Shown here: in pieces, positions 27,553-36,092 of the stretch
Position numbering within the stretch: the first letter of the stretch is position 1
Layout: each line of letters begins with the position of its first letter
Assembly (NCBI GenBank): GCA_963729935.1
Contig: CAVSPW010000002.1
Coordinates: forward strand, 620,001-684,000
Source: CAIKMD01 sp963729935
GTDB lineage: Bacteria > Pseudomonadota > Alphaproteobacteria > ATCC43930 > CGMCC-115725
DNA length: 64,000 nucleotides
Direction: 5' to 3'
Made by a program: the position numbers and the translations under genes
The notes under the pieces: model-generated
Told to the model about the DNA's origin: nothing
The model's input: the letters and a program-made list of their open reading frames with translations, nothing else
The model's database searches: none

Positions 27553-28860
27553 ATGATGAGGCGACGCGAATTCCTCGGAGGTGCCTCCGCGGCGCTGATA
27601 GTACCCAACCGGAATCTGTTCATCGCCAAGGCGCCCGCAATCGTCCGCGGCAATGTCATCTTCAATCATCGCGCCAGAGCAGCCACACTCGACGACGCGA
27701 TGACGCGGTTCCTCGCTACGCTCTCAAACGACGAATGGGGGCAACCGGCGCATACTGCGGCGCGTTCGGTCTTCTACGCGAATGATACAGCGGCACCCGA
27801 TTACAACAAGACGACGGCGATCGATAATAACGGCACGACTGGCGCCAATGCCATGTGGACGATCTGGTCTGGCGGCGCGCACGACACCAAGCTCAATCGC
27901 GCGCTGATCGGCCCGGGAGGTCTTCATTTCGCATATTGCGGGAATGAAATCTATGCGTTCGACTTCGCGACTCTGAGATGGAGCAGGATAAGGCGTCCAG
28001 ACGACATAGTTGTCGAAACGTCCGTCGCCTGCACTGCGTACCTGGGGCATCCTTCCTATTCGAACGGCGACCCTCCTCCAGCGCACCTATACTCCTCCAC
28101 CGTATACCTAGACTGGGTCGGTCCGCACGGGACACTCTGGTGCGGCTACGGCGACTTTCTACACAGTTACATGCTAGATCTCAGCAAGGCGGCGCCATAT
28201 CAGCCCCTGAGTTTGCAATCGCTCGGCGTTCCGGGATCCGGTTGGAAAATGACCTCGGGGCCCACTGGCTTTACCACACCCACGATCAGCGTTCCCGATC
28301 CGACGAGCAATCGTGTCTATATCGCGAACCAGCAGATCGGTGGAGGTCCGCCAAACCTGCTTTATTACGATATCGGAACCGACACCTTCAGCACTTCGGG
28401 CCTCATAAGCGGATTCCCCGGTCTTCCCCAGCTTAGTGGCTACGGCAGCTATTTCACTGGTACGCTGCGCAAGGGCCATCGCGAGATGTGGGGCTTTGGC
28501 GGCCCCAACGATGCGAATGTTTCCGCGATGTGTGTGGCCTTGACAGATGGAACATATTCGTTTTGGAATCTCAAGAATGTCCATGTTGTTCGAACGCCGA
28601 TTGGCTATCCCGGCGTCTGCTACATCCCGCCGATTGACAAGCTTCTAATTTGGAGCGGCGGTAATGGACTGATCCTGGTCGATTGCGTCACCAAGACCGA
28701 TACGGTTTATGCGACGACCGGGACTATCCCCGCTCGCAACGGAGGCGGAGGAAATGCAGGTGCAATGACGAAGATGTTCTGTGACACCGTGCATCGCTGC
28801 ATCGTGCTTTGCTACGACGGCAACTCAGACGTCTACGTGCTCAAGACGAGTCTTTTCTGA
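27553..28860 (+). CDS. Tat-exported protein of unknown function
   Basis: About 435 residues from an ATG at 27553, preceded by GAGGAGAGGG; a TTG at 27520 is an alternative. A Tat-like signal, MMRRREFLGGASAALIVP, opens the protein. The mature part is rich in Gly, Thr, Tyr and Trp and contains recurrent strands around NxVYIANQ, LLYYDIGTDTFS and KLLIWSGGNGLILVDC, compatible with a beta-propeller (Kelch-like) but no repeat could be proven by eye. Its TGA shares one base with the ATG of the beta-helix gene, so the two are co-translated and probably act together in the periplasm or outside. Confidence 0.65.
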   Translation: MMRRREFLGGASAALIVPNRNLFIAKAPAIVRGNVIFNHRARAATLDDAMTRFLATLSNDEWGQPAHTAARSVFYANDTAAPDYNKTTAIDNNGTTGANAMWTIWSGGAHDTKLNRALIGPGGLHFAYCGNEIYAFDFATLRWSRIRRPDDIVVETSVACTAYLGHPSYSNGDPPPAHLYSSTVYLDWVGPHGTLWCGYGDFLHSYMLDLSKAAPYQPLSLQSLGVPGSGWKMTSGPTGFTTPTISVPDPTSNRVYIANQQIGGGPPNLLYYDIGTDTFSTSGLISGFPGLPQLSGYGSYFTGTLRKGHREMWGFGGPNDANVSAMCVALTDGTYSFWNLKNVHVVRTPIGYPGVCYIPPIDKLLIWSGGNGLILVDCVTKTDTVYATTGTIPARNGGGGNAGAMTKMFCDTVHRCIVLCYDGNSDVYVLKTSLF

Positions 28861-30692
28861 TGCGCGCGCTCTTGGCGGTCGCTTTAGTTTTGCTCTGCGG
28901 CCCGGCGAGTGCGCTTGATCTGATAAACCGGCCGTTGACGCCCCTTGCGTTCTCTCCCGGCAGCCCGCGCGAAGCCGCAAATTCTGCTGCGTGTCCGGTT
29001 GGCTCGCCGTCTCCCGATGGTTCGAAAATCTACCCAGCAGCGGCGGGACATACATCCTGCGTGCTGACCGATGTAAACGGCCTCCAGCTGGAGTATCAGG
29101 GCTCGACCGTCTTTTACAATCAAGGTTCAGGCTGGATCGCGCTCGGTATGAGGACCACGGTGCAGATCAATTCCGGTGGAAGGTCCTTCATCGGGACGTA
29201 CTGTGCTAGTTCGACACGGCCTCCTCGTCCTTACCCGACAGGTATGTTCTGGTGGCAGAACAATTCGGGCGGAACCGAGGTAGTCCCGTGGATTAACCCC
29301 ACGACGCCTCTTCCTGACGAGTTCTATCTGACGCACGGCACGACCGCGACACACTACCAGACGCTTCCAGCCGCCATCGCTGCCGCCACATCCGGCGACT
29401 CCCTCGAAGTCAAGCCGACACCTACCGGTTTGCCGCTTTACAGGATGCCGGCCCAGGTCAAGTTGACCAAGATCACCATCAATTTCGACCACGGGGCGGT
29501 CGGCGGCTGCTTACCCATTTACGGCAATGCATTCCTTCAATCCGACTATGGAGCGGCCGCTGGCCTCACGATTAACGGCAGCGAGATCGCCTATATCCAC
29601 GATTATTCAGGAGGAGGGTACCGAGGCGTAAACTTCGGCGGTGCACCGCGCGTGACGCTTAACGACGCATATCTGCACGACAACGACATGGGGCTATTGT
29701 CGAGCGGCGCCAGCTCCTCTGTGACGCTCAATAACGACCTCTTCATTCACAATGGCTCTCTAGGGAACAATGACCCAACACCCGGCGAGAAGCACAACCT
29801 CTATCTGAGCTGCAATAATGGTAGAGGCGGGTACGGGTCGGCGTATTTTACAGGCTCCATATCAGGTACAACGCTGACGGTTGGCGCCATGAATATTGGG
29901 GCTATCACGAACGGGTCGGCGCTCGCCGGCCCTGGCATCGCAGCAGGCACGAAGGTCTTAGGCAACGGCCGCGTTGGCACGTACTCCGTGAACATAAATC
30001 AGACGGTGCCATCCGAATCGATGGTCGCAGGCGATTCGACAGGCTGTACCACAGGAGTGGGCGAGACCTATTCCATCAGCACTCTGCGCTCTTACTGCAC
30101 TTTGAGCGGCGGCTATGAGATGAAGTTGCGCGGCGAGAACGGCTCGATGCCTATCACGGCAAGTACCTTCGCCGAGCCGGACCCGAACGGCTCCTGGACC
30201 GGAACAGATTGCATGGAGTTTGCGGCGGTGGACCTCCCCTGCGGCGGCCAATACATCTTCGGCGACGGCACCGCCGGCCACGGCAATGTATTCGAGGTGG
30301 GGCCCCAGTTGCAGGTCCATCCTCCCTATACGGGCGTCATAAAGTATGGCGAGGAAGCCCAGGGAAAGGCTGGGGCAAACTGTCCCTTTCCCGGCCCCGG
30401 CTACGCGACTAACTCGATTACGGTCAACGGCGCATGGTTCATAAGCGATTTCGACTATGCTACGACAATCGATGCCGTCTATGTTCCTAAAGGACCAAAC
30501 AACTCCGGCGACTTCGACTTCACGCCCTACATCACCTGCACCATCAAGAACTCAAAATTCGTCAACGTGCGGCTGCCGTCCTGGTGCAAGGATGGAGGGG
30601 GCAACACGTTCTATAACAGCAATGGAAGCGCCTCCGCCGATCGTGCCGCAGCCGGGCTCGCCACTTATCCCTATATTCCGCCAACGCCGTGA
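28860..30692 (+). CDS. Secreted right-handed beta-helix protein with an inserted phage-tail-like module
   Basis: 610 residues from the ATG at 28860, overlapping the upstream stop by one base. Sec signal peptide MRALLAVALVLLCGPASA. From about residue 200 the sequence has beta-helix rungs (ITINFDHGAVGG, LTINGSEIAYIHDY, VTLNDAYLHDNDMG, VTLNNDLFIHNGSLG, GEKHNLYLS). Around residues 326-390 the helix is interrupted by SGTTLTVGAMNIGAITNGSA ... GTYSVNINQTV, which resembles a Gly/Thr-rich module that I know from phage tail and tail-spike proteins. A polysaccharide-binding, lyase or hydrolase role is possible; no catalytic triad could be assigned. It follows the flippase and the Tat protein on the same strand. 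Confidence 0.7.
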   Translation: MRALLAVALVLLCGPASALDLINRPLTPLAFSPGSPREAANSAACPVGSPSPDGSKIYPAAAGHTSCVLTDVNGLQLEYQGSTVFYNQGSGWIALGMRTTVQINSGGRSFIGTYCASSTRPPRPYPTGMFWWQNNSGGTEVVPWINPTTPLPDEFYLTHGTTATHYQTLPAAIAAATSGDSLEVKPTPTGLPLYRMPAQVKLTKITINFDHGAVGGCLPIYGNAFLQSDYGAAAGLTINGSEIAYIHDYSGGGYRGVNFGGAPRVTLNDAYLHDNDMGLLSSGASSSVTLNNDLFIHNGSLGNNDPTPGEKHNLYLSCNNGRGGYGSAYFTGSISGTTLTVGAMNIGAITNGSALAGPGIAAGTKVLGNGRVGTYSVNINQTVPSESMVAGDSTGCTTGVGETYSISTLRSYCTLSGGYEMKLRGENGSMPITASTFAEPDPNGSWTGTDCMEFAAVDLPCGGQYIFGDGTAGHGNVFEVGPQLQVHPPYTGVIKYGEEAQGKAGANCPFPGPGYATNSITVNGAWFISDFDYATTIDAVYVPKGPNNSGDFDFTPYITCTIKNSKFVNVRLPSWCKDGGGNTFYNSNGSASADRAAAGLATYPYIPPTP

Positions 30693-30828
30693 GACAGCGT
30701 TCTCTCGGACGATTTCCTCTTTCCATGAGAGACTACCGATACGCCGTAGCAGGCGGTAGCACGACGACGAAATAAGTCCGTGCACGCCTCGACGCCCGAT
30801 CGCGCTAGCTGCGTCGCTCCTGTCGTGC

Positions 30829-31647
30829 TCAGCGAATTGGCCCTGCGTCGGGATTCGCTAACAGCCCACCCTGACCTTGCGGCTGGCCCAGCCCGCCCAA
30901 GCCCGCACTGGCGCCGCCGAACGGGCCGGCCGGGCCCGCACCCGCGCCGCTGCCATTGTCGCCCTGCCCGATGCCTTGACCGCTGCTGTCGGGGCTCAGC
31001 GGCTCGTCTGAGCCGCCAGTGGTGATGATCTCGGTCTGGCCGGAGCTAGCTATGAGGCTCAGCCGGCTTTGCTCGACGCTCCAGCTGCGCTTGTCGAGCT
31101 CCAGCACGCCAGCCGAGGTCCGCCACATCGAGACCACCTGATCCAAGGGCCGGCCGCGGCTGTCATAGATGATCGATGAATTGTCGCTGCTCGGCGCGCC
31201 ATAGAGCTTCTCGAGACGCGCGCGCAAAACGGCATAGTTTCCGACCTCGGTCCAGAGCTCGAAGCCGATCAGCCGTTCTTTCAGATAATCGAAGGCCAAT
31301 ACCTTGTAGGGAACCTCGCCGAACCAGCCGATGCCCGCGGCATCGTTGGCGCCCACATATTCGCAGGTGAGATGGCCGACAATGCCGCTTTCGCGGTGAC
31401 AGGTCGGCGCGCCGGTATCGAGCGCATGAAAATGCGGCTCGAGCTTGGCGAGCGGATCGCCGATCGCCACCCCGGAAAAAGGCAGGCCCGGCGCGCTCGC
31501 AACCGGGGCCGGGCTCTCCTCCGCCAAAGCCGTCGCCGATGCGAGCGACCAGCCGAGGAGGAGAAAGACGGTTCGAAGACAACGCCCTCCGCGGGCGAGC
31601 CGCGTGGGCGCCAGCGGCGGGATCGCGAGGGGCGCGCTTCCGGTCAC
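30829..31647 (-). CDS. Exported protein of unknown function, last gene of the HPr-rel-A operon
   Basis: About 272 residues from a GTG at 31647 that overlaps the nucleotidyltransferase stop as GTGA. A signal-type hydrophobic stretch RTVFLLLGWSLASATALAEE lies near residues 25-45. The mature domain (GVAIGDPLAKLEPHF, a Cys pair in TCHRESGIVGHLTCEY, LEKLYGAPSSD, VSMWRTSAGVLELDKRS) resembles the exported protein at 61048-61725 in spacing and motifs. The last ~60 residues are Gly/Ser/Gln-rich and low complexity. No family name recognised. Co-translation with kinase and nucleotidyltransferase suggests it belongs to the system. Confidence 0.7.
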   Translation of the reverse strand: MTGSAPLAIPPLAPTRLARGGRCLRTVFLLLGWSLASATALAEESPAPVASAPGLPFSGVAIGDPLAKLEPHFHALDTGAPTCHRESGIVGHLTCEYVGANDAAGIGWFGEVPYKVLAFDYLKERLIGFELWTEVGNYAVLRARLEKLYGAPSSDNSSIIYDSRGRPLDQVVSMWRTSAGVLELDKRSWSVEQSRLSLIASSGQTEIITTGGSDEPLSPDSSGQGIGQGDNGSGAGAGPAGPFGGASAGLGGLGQPQGQGGLLANPDAGPIR

Positions 31648-32762
31648 GGCTCGGCGTCGCGCATGCGCGACTGTCCGGGCCAGAGCCGGCGGATCGATTT
31701 CCGCGCCAGATGCTGGCCGAGCGGCGCGACCGACATGCGCAGATAATGGGAGCGAACATAGAGGAACGCGCCCGCCGGCCGCGCGGCGAGCCTCTCGCCC
31801 GGCGAGAGCGCGGGAACGATCGCGCGGGTGACGGCCCAATCCATCGCCGCGAGCAGCAAGGCGGGCGGGCGGCCGAACTCGGCCGCGGACGCGGTCGCCG
31901 CCGGGATCGGCGTGCCTAGGAGACGCGCCGCGTAGCGCAGCGAATAGAACAGGGGACGTTCGAGCCCCAATTCCCGCGCCCGCGGCACCAGAGCCGGCCA
32001 GAAGCCCGGACGCGCGCCGAATTCGCGCAACAGGGCGTCGATATCGACGAGGTCGCGCAACGCGCCGCGGATCTCGCCGTCATGAAAGAGATGGACAGCG
32101 CCATGCAGCACCATGTCGGTCGGCGCGAATACCTTCGTCCCCGCGGCATCGACCACGACCGCGCGGCGATAGAGCGACTCCGCATCCGGGTGCAGGCGGG
32201 AGCTCAAGGGCAGAATCGCGTGATGCAGGTCAAGCTCGGTCCCGCGCAAGGCGTGGACCAAGGGCGGAATCTCGTGCATCCAGCGGCGGTAGTAGTGCTG
32301 ATCGTATTCCTCTTCGACAACGTGCTTCCAACCCTCGCCAAGGAGGAGCGATTCGACCTTGCCGATCGCGTCACGCGGAACCATGACGTCGATATCCCCG
32401 GCGGGCCGTCCCTCCGCTACCTCGAGCCGAGCCGCCGCATAGGCGGCGCCTTTAAGCGCGACGAAGCAACGGCCGGCGCCGTCGAGCACTCGGTGAAGCC
32501 GGTCGAGCTCCCACAGCATCCGGCGCCGATGGGATTGGGCCTCGATGAAAGCCGAGGAAAGCTGCCGGCGCACGGGCGCGGGCACGCGATCGGCAAGGCC
32601 GGCCCGATCGAGCACGTGCCAGATGCGTCCGCCCAGACGCGCTTTCCGCGCAAGCCAGACGAGGTCTTCCCATTCTCCCGGCCGCAAAGCGTCGGCTGCC
32701 TGGGGCTGGCGAAGGACGCGCAACAGCGGGTTACGGGCAGCTTTTCGCTCGTCGGCGCTCAT
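31644..32762 (-). CDS. Nucleotidyltransferase family protein (NTP_transf_5-like) of the HPr-rel-A system
   Basis: About 372 residues from the ATG at 32762, which overlaps the kinase stop as ATGA. The nucleotidyltransferase core is FVALKGAAYAAARL followed by GRPAGDIDVMVP (paired Asp metal site) near residue 125 and LDLHHAILP near 180 as the third acidic site, the pattern of PF14907-type proteins. These accompany HprK-like kinases and PqqD-like proteins in exosortase loci and in some lasso-peptide clusters, where their product is a nucleotidylated or otherwise tailored peptide or small molecule. Substrate here unknown. Confidence 0.85.
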   Translation of the reverse strand: MSADERKAARNPLLRVLRQPQAADALRPGEWEDLVWLARKARLGGRIWHVLDRAGLADRVPAPVRRQLSSAFIEAQSHRRRMLWELDRLHRVLDGAGRCFVALKGAAYAAARLEVAEGRPAGDIDVMVPRDAIGKVESLLLGEGWKHVVEEEYDQHYYRRWMHEIPPLVHALRGTELDLHHAILPLSSRLHPDAESLYRRAVVVDAAGTKVFAPTDMVLHGAVHLFHDGEIRGALRDLVDIDALLREFGARPGFWPALVPRARELGLERPLFYSLRYAARLLGTPIPAATASAAEFGRPPALLLAAMDWAVTRAIVPALSPGERLAARPAGAFLYVRSHYLRMSVAPLGQHLARKSIRRLWPGQSRMRDAEP

Positions 32763-33685
32763 GCCACGTTCCGTCGGGCTTCGCCGAGGCGGTCTAGCGC
32801 ATCCGCGGCCGCGGCGAGTTCGTTGAAAGGGAGATCGAAAGCCTCGCATTGGTCGATCAAGCGCGACAAATGATCGAAGCCCGCCTCGCCAAGGATCCTG
32901 TAATTGAAGCTGCTGCCGGATGCCGCGATGAAGGCCGATGCCTTCGACATCGAAACGAGCCCGCCCCCGAGCTTCGCATCGAACGCGGGAAAGACTAGCC
33001 AGGCCGGCCGAGCCGGCTCGATCATGCGTTGCACGGCATCCGCTGGCGGCCGCAGATGCGCAACCGTGCCTTTGCGTGTGTCGATGAAAGAGGGACCCAT
33101 TTGCAGCCCGGGCGCGAATTGCCTGATCAGGGGGATCGAGGCCTGCTTCAAGCCGATCGGACGTGGGATTGGATAGACGAGACCGTCTGACTTGCCGATG
33201 AGCGCGAACTCATCCGAGAGCAGCCGCCAGCCACGATGGACGAGCGCAGCCGCCAGAGTGCTCTTGCCTGAGCCGGTCGCAGCCGGCATGACGAGCGCAC
33301 GGCCGCCCTTTTCCACGACCGCGGCATGGAGCACGAGGAATTCGTGGACATGGTCGTAGATGCACCAATTCAATCCCCACTCGAACAAAGGAAACGCGAG
33401 CGCGGCGGGAAACGGATAGAAGGGCTCGATATCATCGAGCCAGAACACTACCTGTGGCCGAAACCATCGACGCAAGCTCATCGGTCGCCCGAGCCGGATC
33501 CGGAATTCCGCGGGAGTCCTCTCGGGCAGGAGCGGAAAGTCGCCGTAGAGGAACTGCAAGGTCGGCGCGAACAGGTCGTGGAGAGCATAGCGAATGCTGA
33601 CCGCAAAGGGCCCGATAGCCAGCCGAAGGCCAGGGCCCGCCAGCGCCTGCCCGAATTCTGCGATGGAAAGCTCGCCGACGTTCAC
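32759..33685 (-). CDS. HprK-related kinase A (HPr-rel-A system)
   Basis: 308 residues from a GTG overlapping the PqqD-like stop (GTGA). The kinase domain has HPr-kinase features: HAAVVEKGGRALVMPAATG leading into Walker A ATGSGKST (136-143), LLSDEFALI with Asp158 as the Walker B-like acid, and PIPRPIGLKQASIP. There is no partner HPr in the window. This combination of kinase A with a PqqD-like protein and a PF14907 nucleotidyltransferase is a defined but functionally unassigned system (TIGR04352/04353 descriptions). By analogy with lasso-peptide kinases the target could be a peptide Ser; that is inference. Confidence 0.9.
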   Translation of the reverse strand: MNVGELSIAEFGQALAGPGLRLAIGPFAVSIRYALHDLFAPTLQFLYGDFPLLPERTPAEFRIRLGRPMSLRRWFRPQVVFWLDDIEPFYPFPAALAFPLFEWGLNWCIYDHVHEFLVLHAAVVEKGGRALVMPAATGSGKSTLAAALVHRGWRLLSDEFALIGKSDGLVYPIPRPIGLKQASIPLIRQFAPGLQMGPSFIDTRKGTVAHLRPPADAVQRMIEPARPAWLVFPAFDAKLGGGLVSMSKASAFIAASGSSFNYRILGEAGFDHLSRLIDQCEAFDLPFNELAAAADALDRLGEARRNVA

Positions 33686-33981
33686 GGTACGACCGGGGCT
33701 ATAAGGCCGACCGAATCCAGCTCCTTGACCAATTCCCGCAGCTGGGAAAGCATCGTCCGAGTGGCGTCGTCCGCCGCCGCGCCGCTGATGTCCGTATCGC
33801 CGATCAGCGCGTCCAGGCTTGCCGGCTGGGCCTCGAAATATTGCAGCACCTTGGCTGCGAACATGTTCAAGTAATGCGTTTGGCCCGACGCCGCGTTGTA
33901 AACGATGAATTCGTCATCCCAGGACCGCCATCGCAGTCTGGTCGAGGCAGGAACATGCCAGAGGAGAGTATTTTCGGGCAC
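33682..33981 (-). CDS. PqqD-family peptide chaperone of the HPr-rel-A system
   Basis: 99 residues, the usual size of stand-alone PqqD/RRE proteins. The pattern WDDEFIVYNAASGQTHYLNMFAAKVLQYF then LRELVKELDSVGLI is the winged-helix PqqD fold with its conserved terminal 'L...GLI'. PqqD proteins bind the leader of a ribosomal peptide and present it to modifying enzymes. Its stop overlaps the kinase start. It is the first gene of the four-gene coupled run; a small Tat-like peptide gene lies 211 bases upstream on the same strand and is a possible ligand. Confidence 0.9.
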   Translation of the reverse strand: MPENTLLWHVPASTRLRWRSWDDEFIVYNAASGQTHYLNMFAAKVLQYFEAQPASLDALIGDTDISGAAADDATRTMLSQLRELVKELDSVGLIAPVVP

Positions 33982-34192
33982 AGCGCGAATCCGACTATTT
34001 CGGAGGATGCGCCAAGCCTAATCCGCGATTGGTTAGTATTTTATTATGTCTTCGCTTGATCGCTAGAAGATCGGAGCCCGATGGCGGGATCTAAATTTAT
34101 TCGTTAGGCGAGACGCCCAAGCGATCAAAGAAAAATCAGGAGGATTCCCGAAACGAAGCGATGCGTCGCCTACCGACGAGGACGTCGATACG

Positions 34193-34450
34193 CTACCACT
34201 GCTTCTTGATGATCGAGGAGTTGCCCGAAGCCATGCCTGAGCTCTTCTTATAGTTATTCGTGGTGGTTGTGGTCGATGTTCCCGCCGGGGCGGCGCTCAC
34301 GCCGAGCGTCATCAGGACAGGCCCGGCCGCCATAGTAGTCAGGATTAGTCGCCGGCGATCAATGCGCTTGGGTTCGGCGCCGCTGGCGCCAAGCGAGCCT
34401 GTGACGGGACCCTGGTCAGATTTCTCCGGCCCTTCATGGCTTCCGTTCAT
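34193..34450 (-). CDS. Small possible exported protein upstream of the HPr-rel-A operon
   Basis: 85 residues with no recognised family. A Tat-like segment RRRLILTTMAAGPVLMTLGV starts near residue 32, after a charged N-terminal region; the short mature end is Thr/Ser/Asn/Lys-rich with a TTTTTNNYKKSS run and ends in NSSIIKKQW. It is read in the same direction as the PqqD-like gene 211 bases downstream. It could be an exported protein, a ribosomal peptide substrate, or a spurious frame: coding quality is moderate and the ribosome site weak (AAGGTTGGGG). Confidence 0.5.
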   Translation of the reverse strand: MNGSHEGPEKSDQGPVTGSLGASGAEPKRIDRRRLILTTMAAGPVLMTLGVSAAPAGTSTTTTTNNYKKSSGMASGNSSIIKKQW

Positions 34451-34805
34451 CGCATCGACCCCAACCTTAGGATATTCACTTCAAACGCATATCTCGCAAG
34501 ATCCTCGCAACGGACCCAGCCACAATATTTACAGTTTCGAAGCTTACTGAAGGTACCCGCAGGCGTCGAGTCAATAAAATGAACCAGATAAAATTGTCGT
34601 GAATATGAAATTAACCATAACTTCGCCGGCGTCAAATGTCGTCGGTTTCCCATCATAAAAAATACGAGGCGGCTCGACGCCGGCGCGGCGTGGAATGGTT
34701 AGCCAGGACATCCTCCGGCCCGCTTCGATCGTCCGCGGATAGGCCAAACGAAGGCACGCAACGCCATCCTGCGCGCCTCGCTGATTCAGTGCTAGGTTCG
34801 ACGGT
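34451..34805. other. Intergenic region between divergent genes, no gene seen
   Basis: 355 bases between the small exported-protein gene and the plus-strand glycosyltransferase. AT-rich in its middle, it carries one perfect TTAACCATAA site at 34611-34620. Short frames crossing it have no recognisable product. Confidence 0.5.
34611..34620 (+). promoter_or_regulatory. CtrA-like TTAACCATAA site 2
   Basis: Perfect TTAACCATAA located near the middle of the divergent spacer between the small exported-protein gene (-) and the glycosyltransferase at 34806 (+). Followed by CTTCGCC, which resembles the bases following site 1 (CTTGGCC). Confidence 0.4.
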
Positions 34806-36017
34806 GTGATCCGCCTCGTCACCTTTACGACCCTTTTCCCCAATGCCGTGCAACCGGCGCATGGGGTTTTTGTCGAGAACCGGCTGCGCCATCTCGTGGC
34901 AAGCGGCCTCGCATCGAGCCGCGTCGTCGCCCCAGTCCCCTGGGTTCCGCGCGTCATCGCGCCGCTCTCGCCCTCGCACGCCCCCCTGACGGACGTGCCG
35001 AAGGAGGAAGAGCGTGGCGATTTGCATGTGTTACACCCGCGTTATCTCGTGATACCCAAGATCGGCATGACGATCGCGCCAGCGCTGCTCTTCGCGCGCG
35101 CGCTCCCGATCCTGCGCCGCCTGCAAGCGCGAGGCAGCGATTTCGATGCAATCGATGCGCATTATTTTTATCCCGAGGGCGTTGCTGCGGCGATGCTCGG
35201 CAGGGTTCTTCGCAAGCCCGTGGTCATTACCGCCCGGGGAACAGATATCAATCTGATCCCCTCCTTCGCGCTGCCGCGTGCAATGATTCGATGGGCAGCC
35301 ACTACCGCGAGCCACGTCATTGCCGTCTCACGCGCCTTGAAGGACGCGCTCATCGCGCTCGGGGTCCCGGAGAGCAAGATCACCGTCCTGCGAAACGGCG
35401 TCGATCTGGAAATGTTCCGCCCGCTGGATCGACCGCGGGCGCGGGAAAGGCTCGGACTCCACGGACCGACGCTTCTTTCGGTGGGTCATCTCATCGAACG
35501 CAAAGGCCATGATCTCGTCATCGCCGCTTTGCCACTGCTGCCGCAGCATCACCTCCTCATCTGCGGAACCGGACCCGAAAAATCGGCGCTGGAGCGATTG
35601 GCGCAACGATTAGGCGTCGCAGATCGGGTCCGCTTTCTCGGTCAGATCGAGCATGACCGGCTCGCCGGGATCTATACGGCGGCCGACGCGCTGATCCTCG
35701 CCTCGAGCCGCGAAGGCTGGCCCAACGTCCTGCTCGAGGCGATGGCCTGCGGAACACCGGTCGTCGCATCGAATATCTGGGGGAATCCCGAAATCGTGGC
35801 GTGCGCCGAGGCCGGAATCCTGATGCCCGATCGAAGCGCGCCGGGAGTGGCGGCTGCGGTGCTCGAGTTGTTCCGAAAGCTGCCCGAGCGCGGCGCGACC
35901 CGAGCTTACGCCGAAGGCTTCAGCTGGGACGAGACGACGCGCGGTCAAATCCGCGTTTTCGCATCGGTGCTCGACCGGGCGCGGGTCTCGTCATCATTGG
36001 CTCGTTCATCCGAATAA
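34806..36017 (+). CDS. Family 4 glycosyltransferase
   Basis: 403 residues from a GTG start. GT-B fold with an N-terminal domain opening VIRLVTFTTLFPNAVQPAHGVFVENRL and the GT4 donor site in the C-terminal domain: SVGHLIERKGHDLVI near 228, and the E-x7-E element EGWPNVLLEAMACGTPVVAS near 300. It lies 75 bases before the XrtA amidotransferase on the same strand, an arrangement I associate with exosortase A loci. Acts on the cytoplasmic face to extend the lipid-linked glycan; donor unknown. Confidence 0.88.
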   Translation: MIRLVTFTTLFPNAVQPAHGVFVENRLRHLVASGLASSRVVAPVPWVPRVIAPLSPSHAPLTDVPKEEERGDLHVLHPRYLVIPKIGMTIAPALLFARALPILRRLQARGSDFDAIDAHYFYPEGVAAAMLGRVLRKPVVITARGTDINLIPSFALPRAMIRWAATTASHVIAVSRALKDALIALGVPESKITVLRNGVDLEMFRPLDRPRARERLGLHGPTLLSVGHLIERKGHDLVIAALPLLPQHHLLICGTGPEKSALERLAQRLGVADRVRFLGQIEHDRLAGIYTAADALILASSREGWPNVLLEAMACGTPVVASNIWGNPEIVACAEAGILMPDRSAPGVAAAVLELFRKLPERGATRAYAEGFSWDETTRGQIRVFASVLDRARVSSSLARSSE

Positions 36018-36092
36018 GCGATAGTTTAAGCTTCTGAATTATCTTTTCCGCGCGCCGATTCGATTCATTTGCGACGCGGCATGGAGTGAAGA

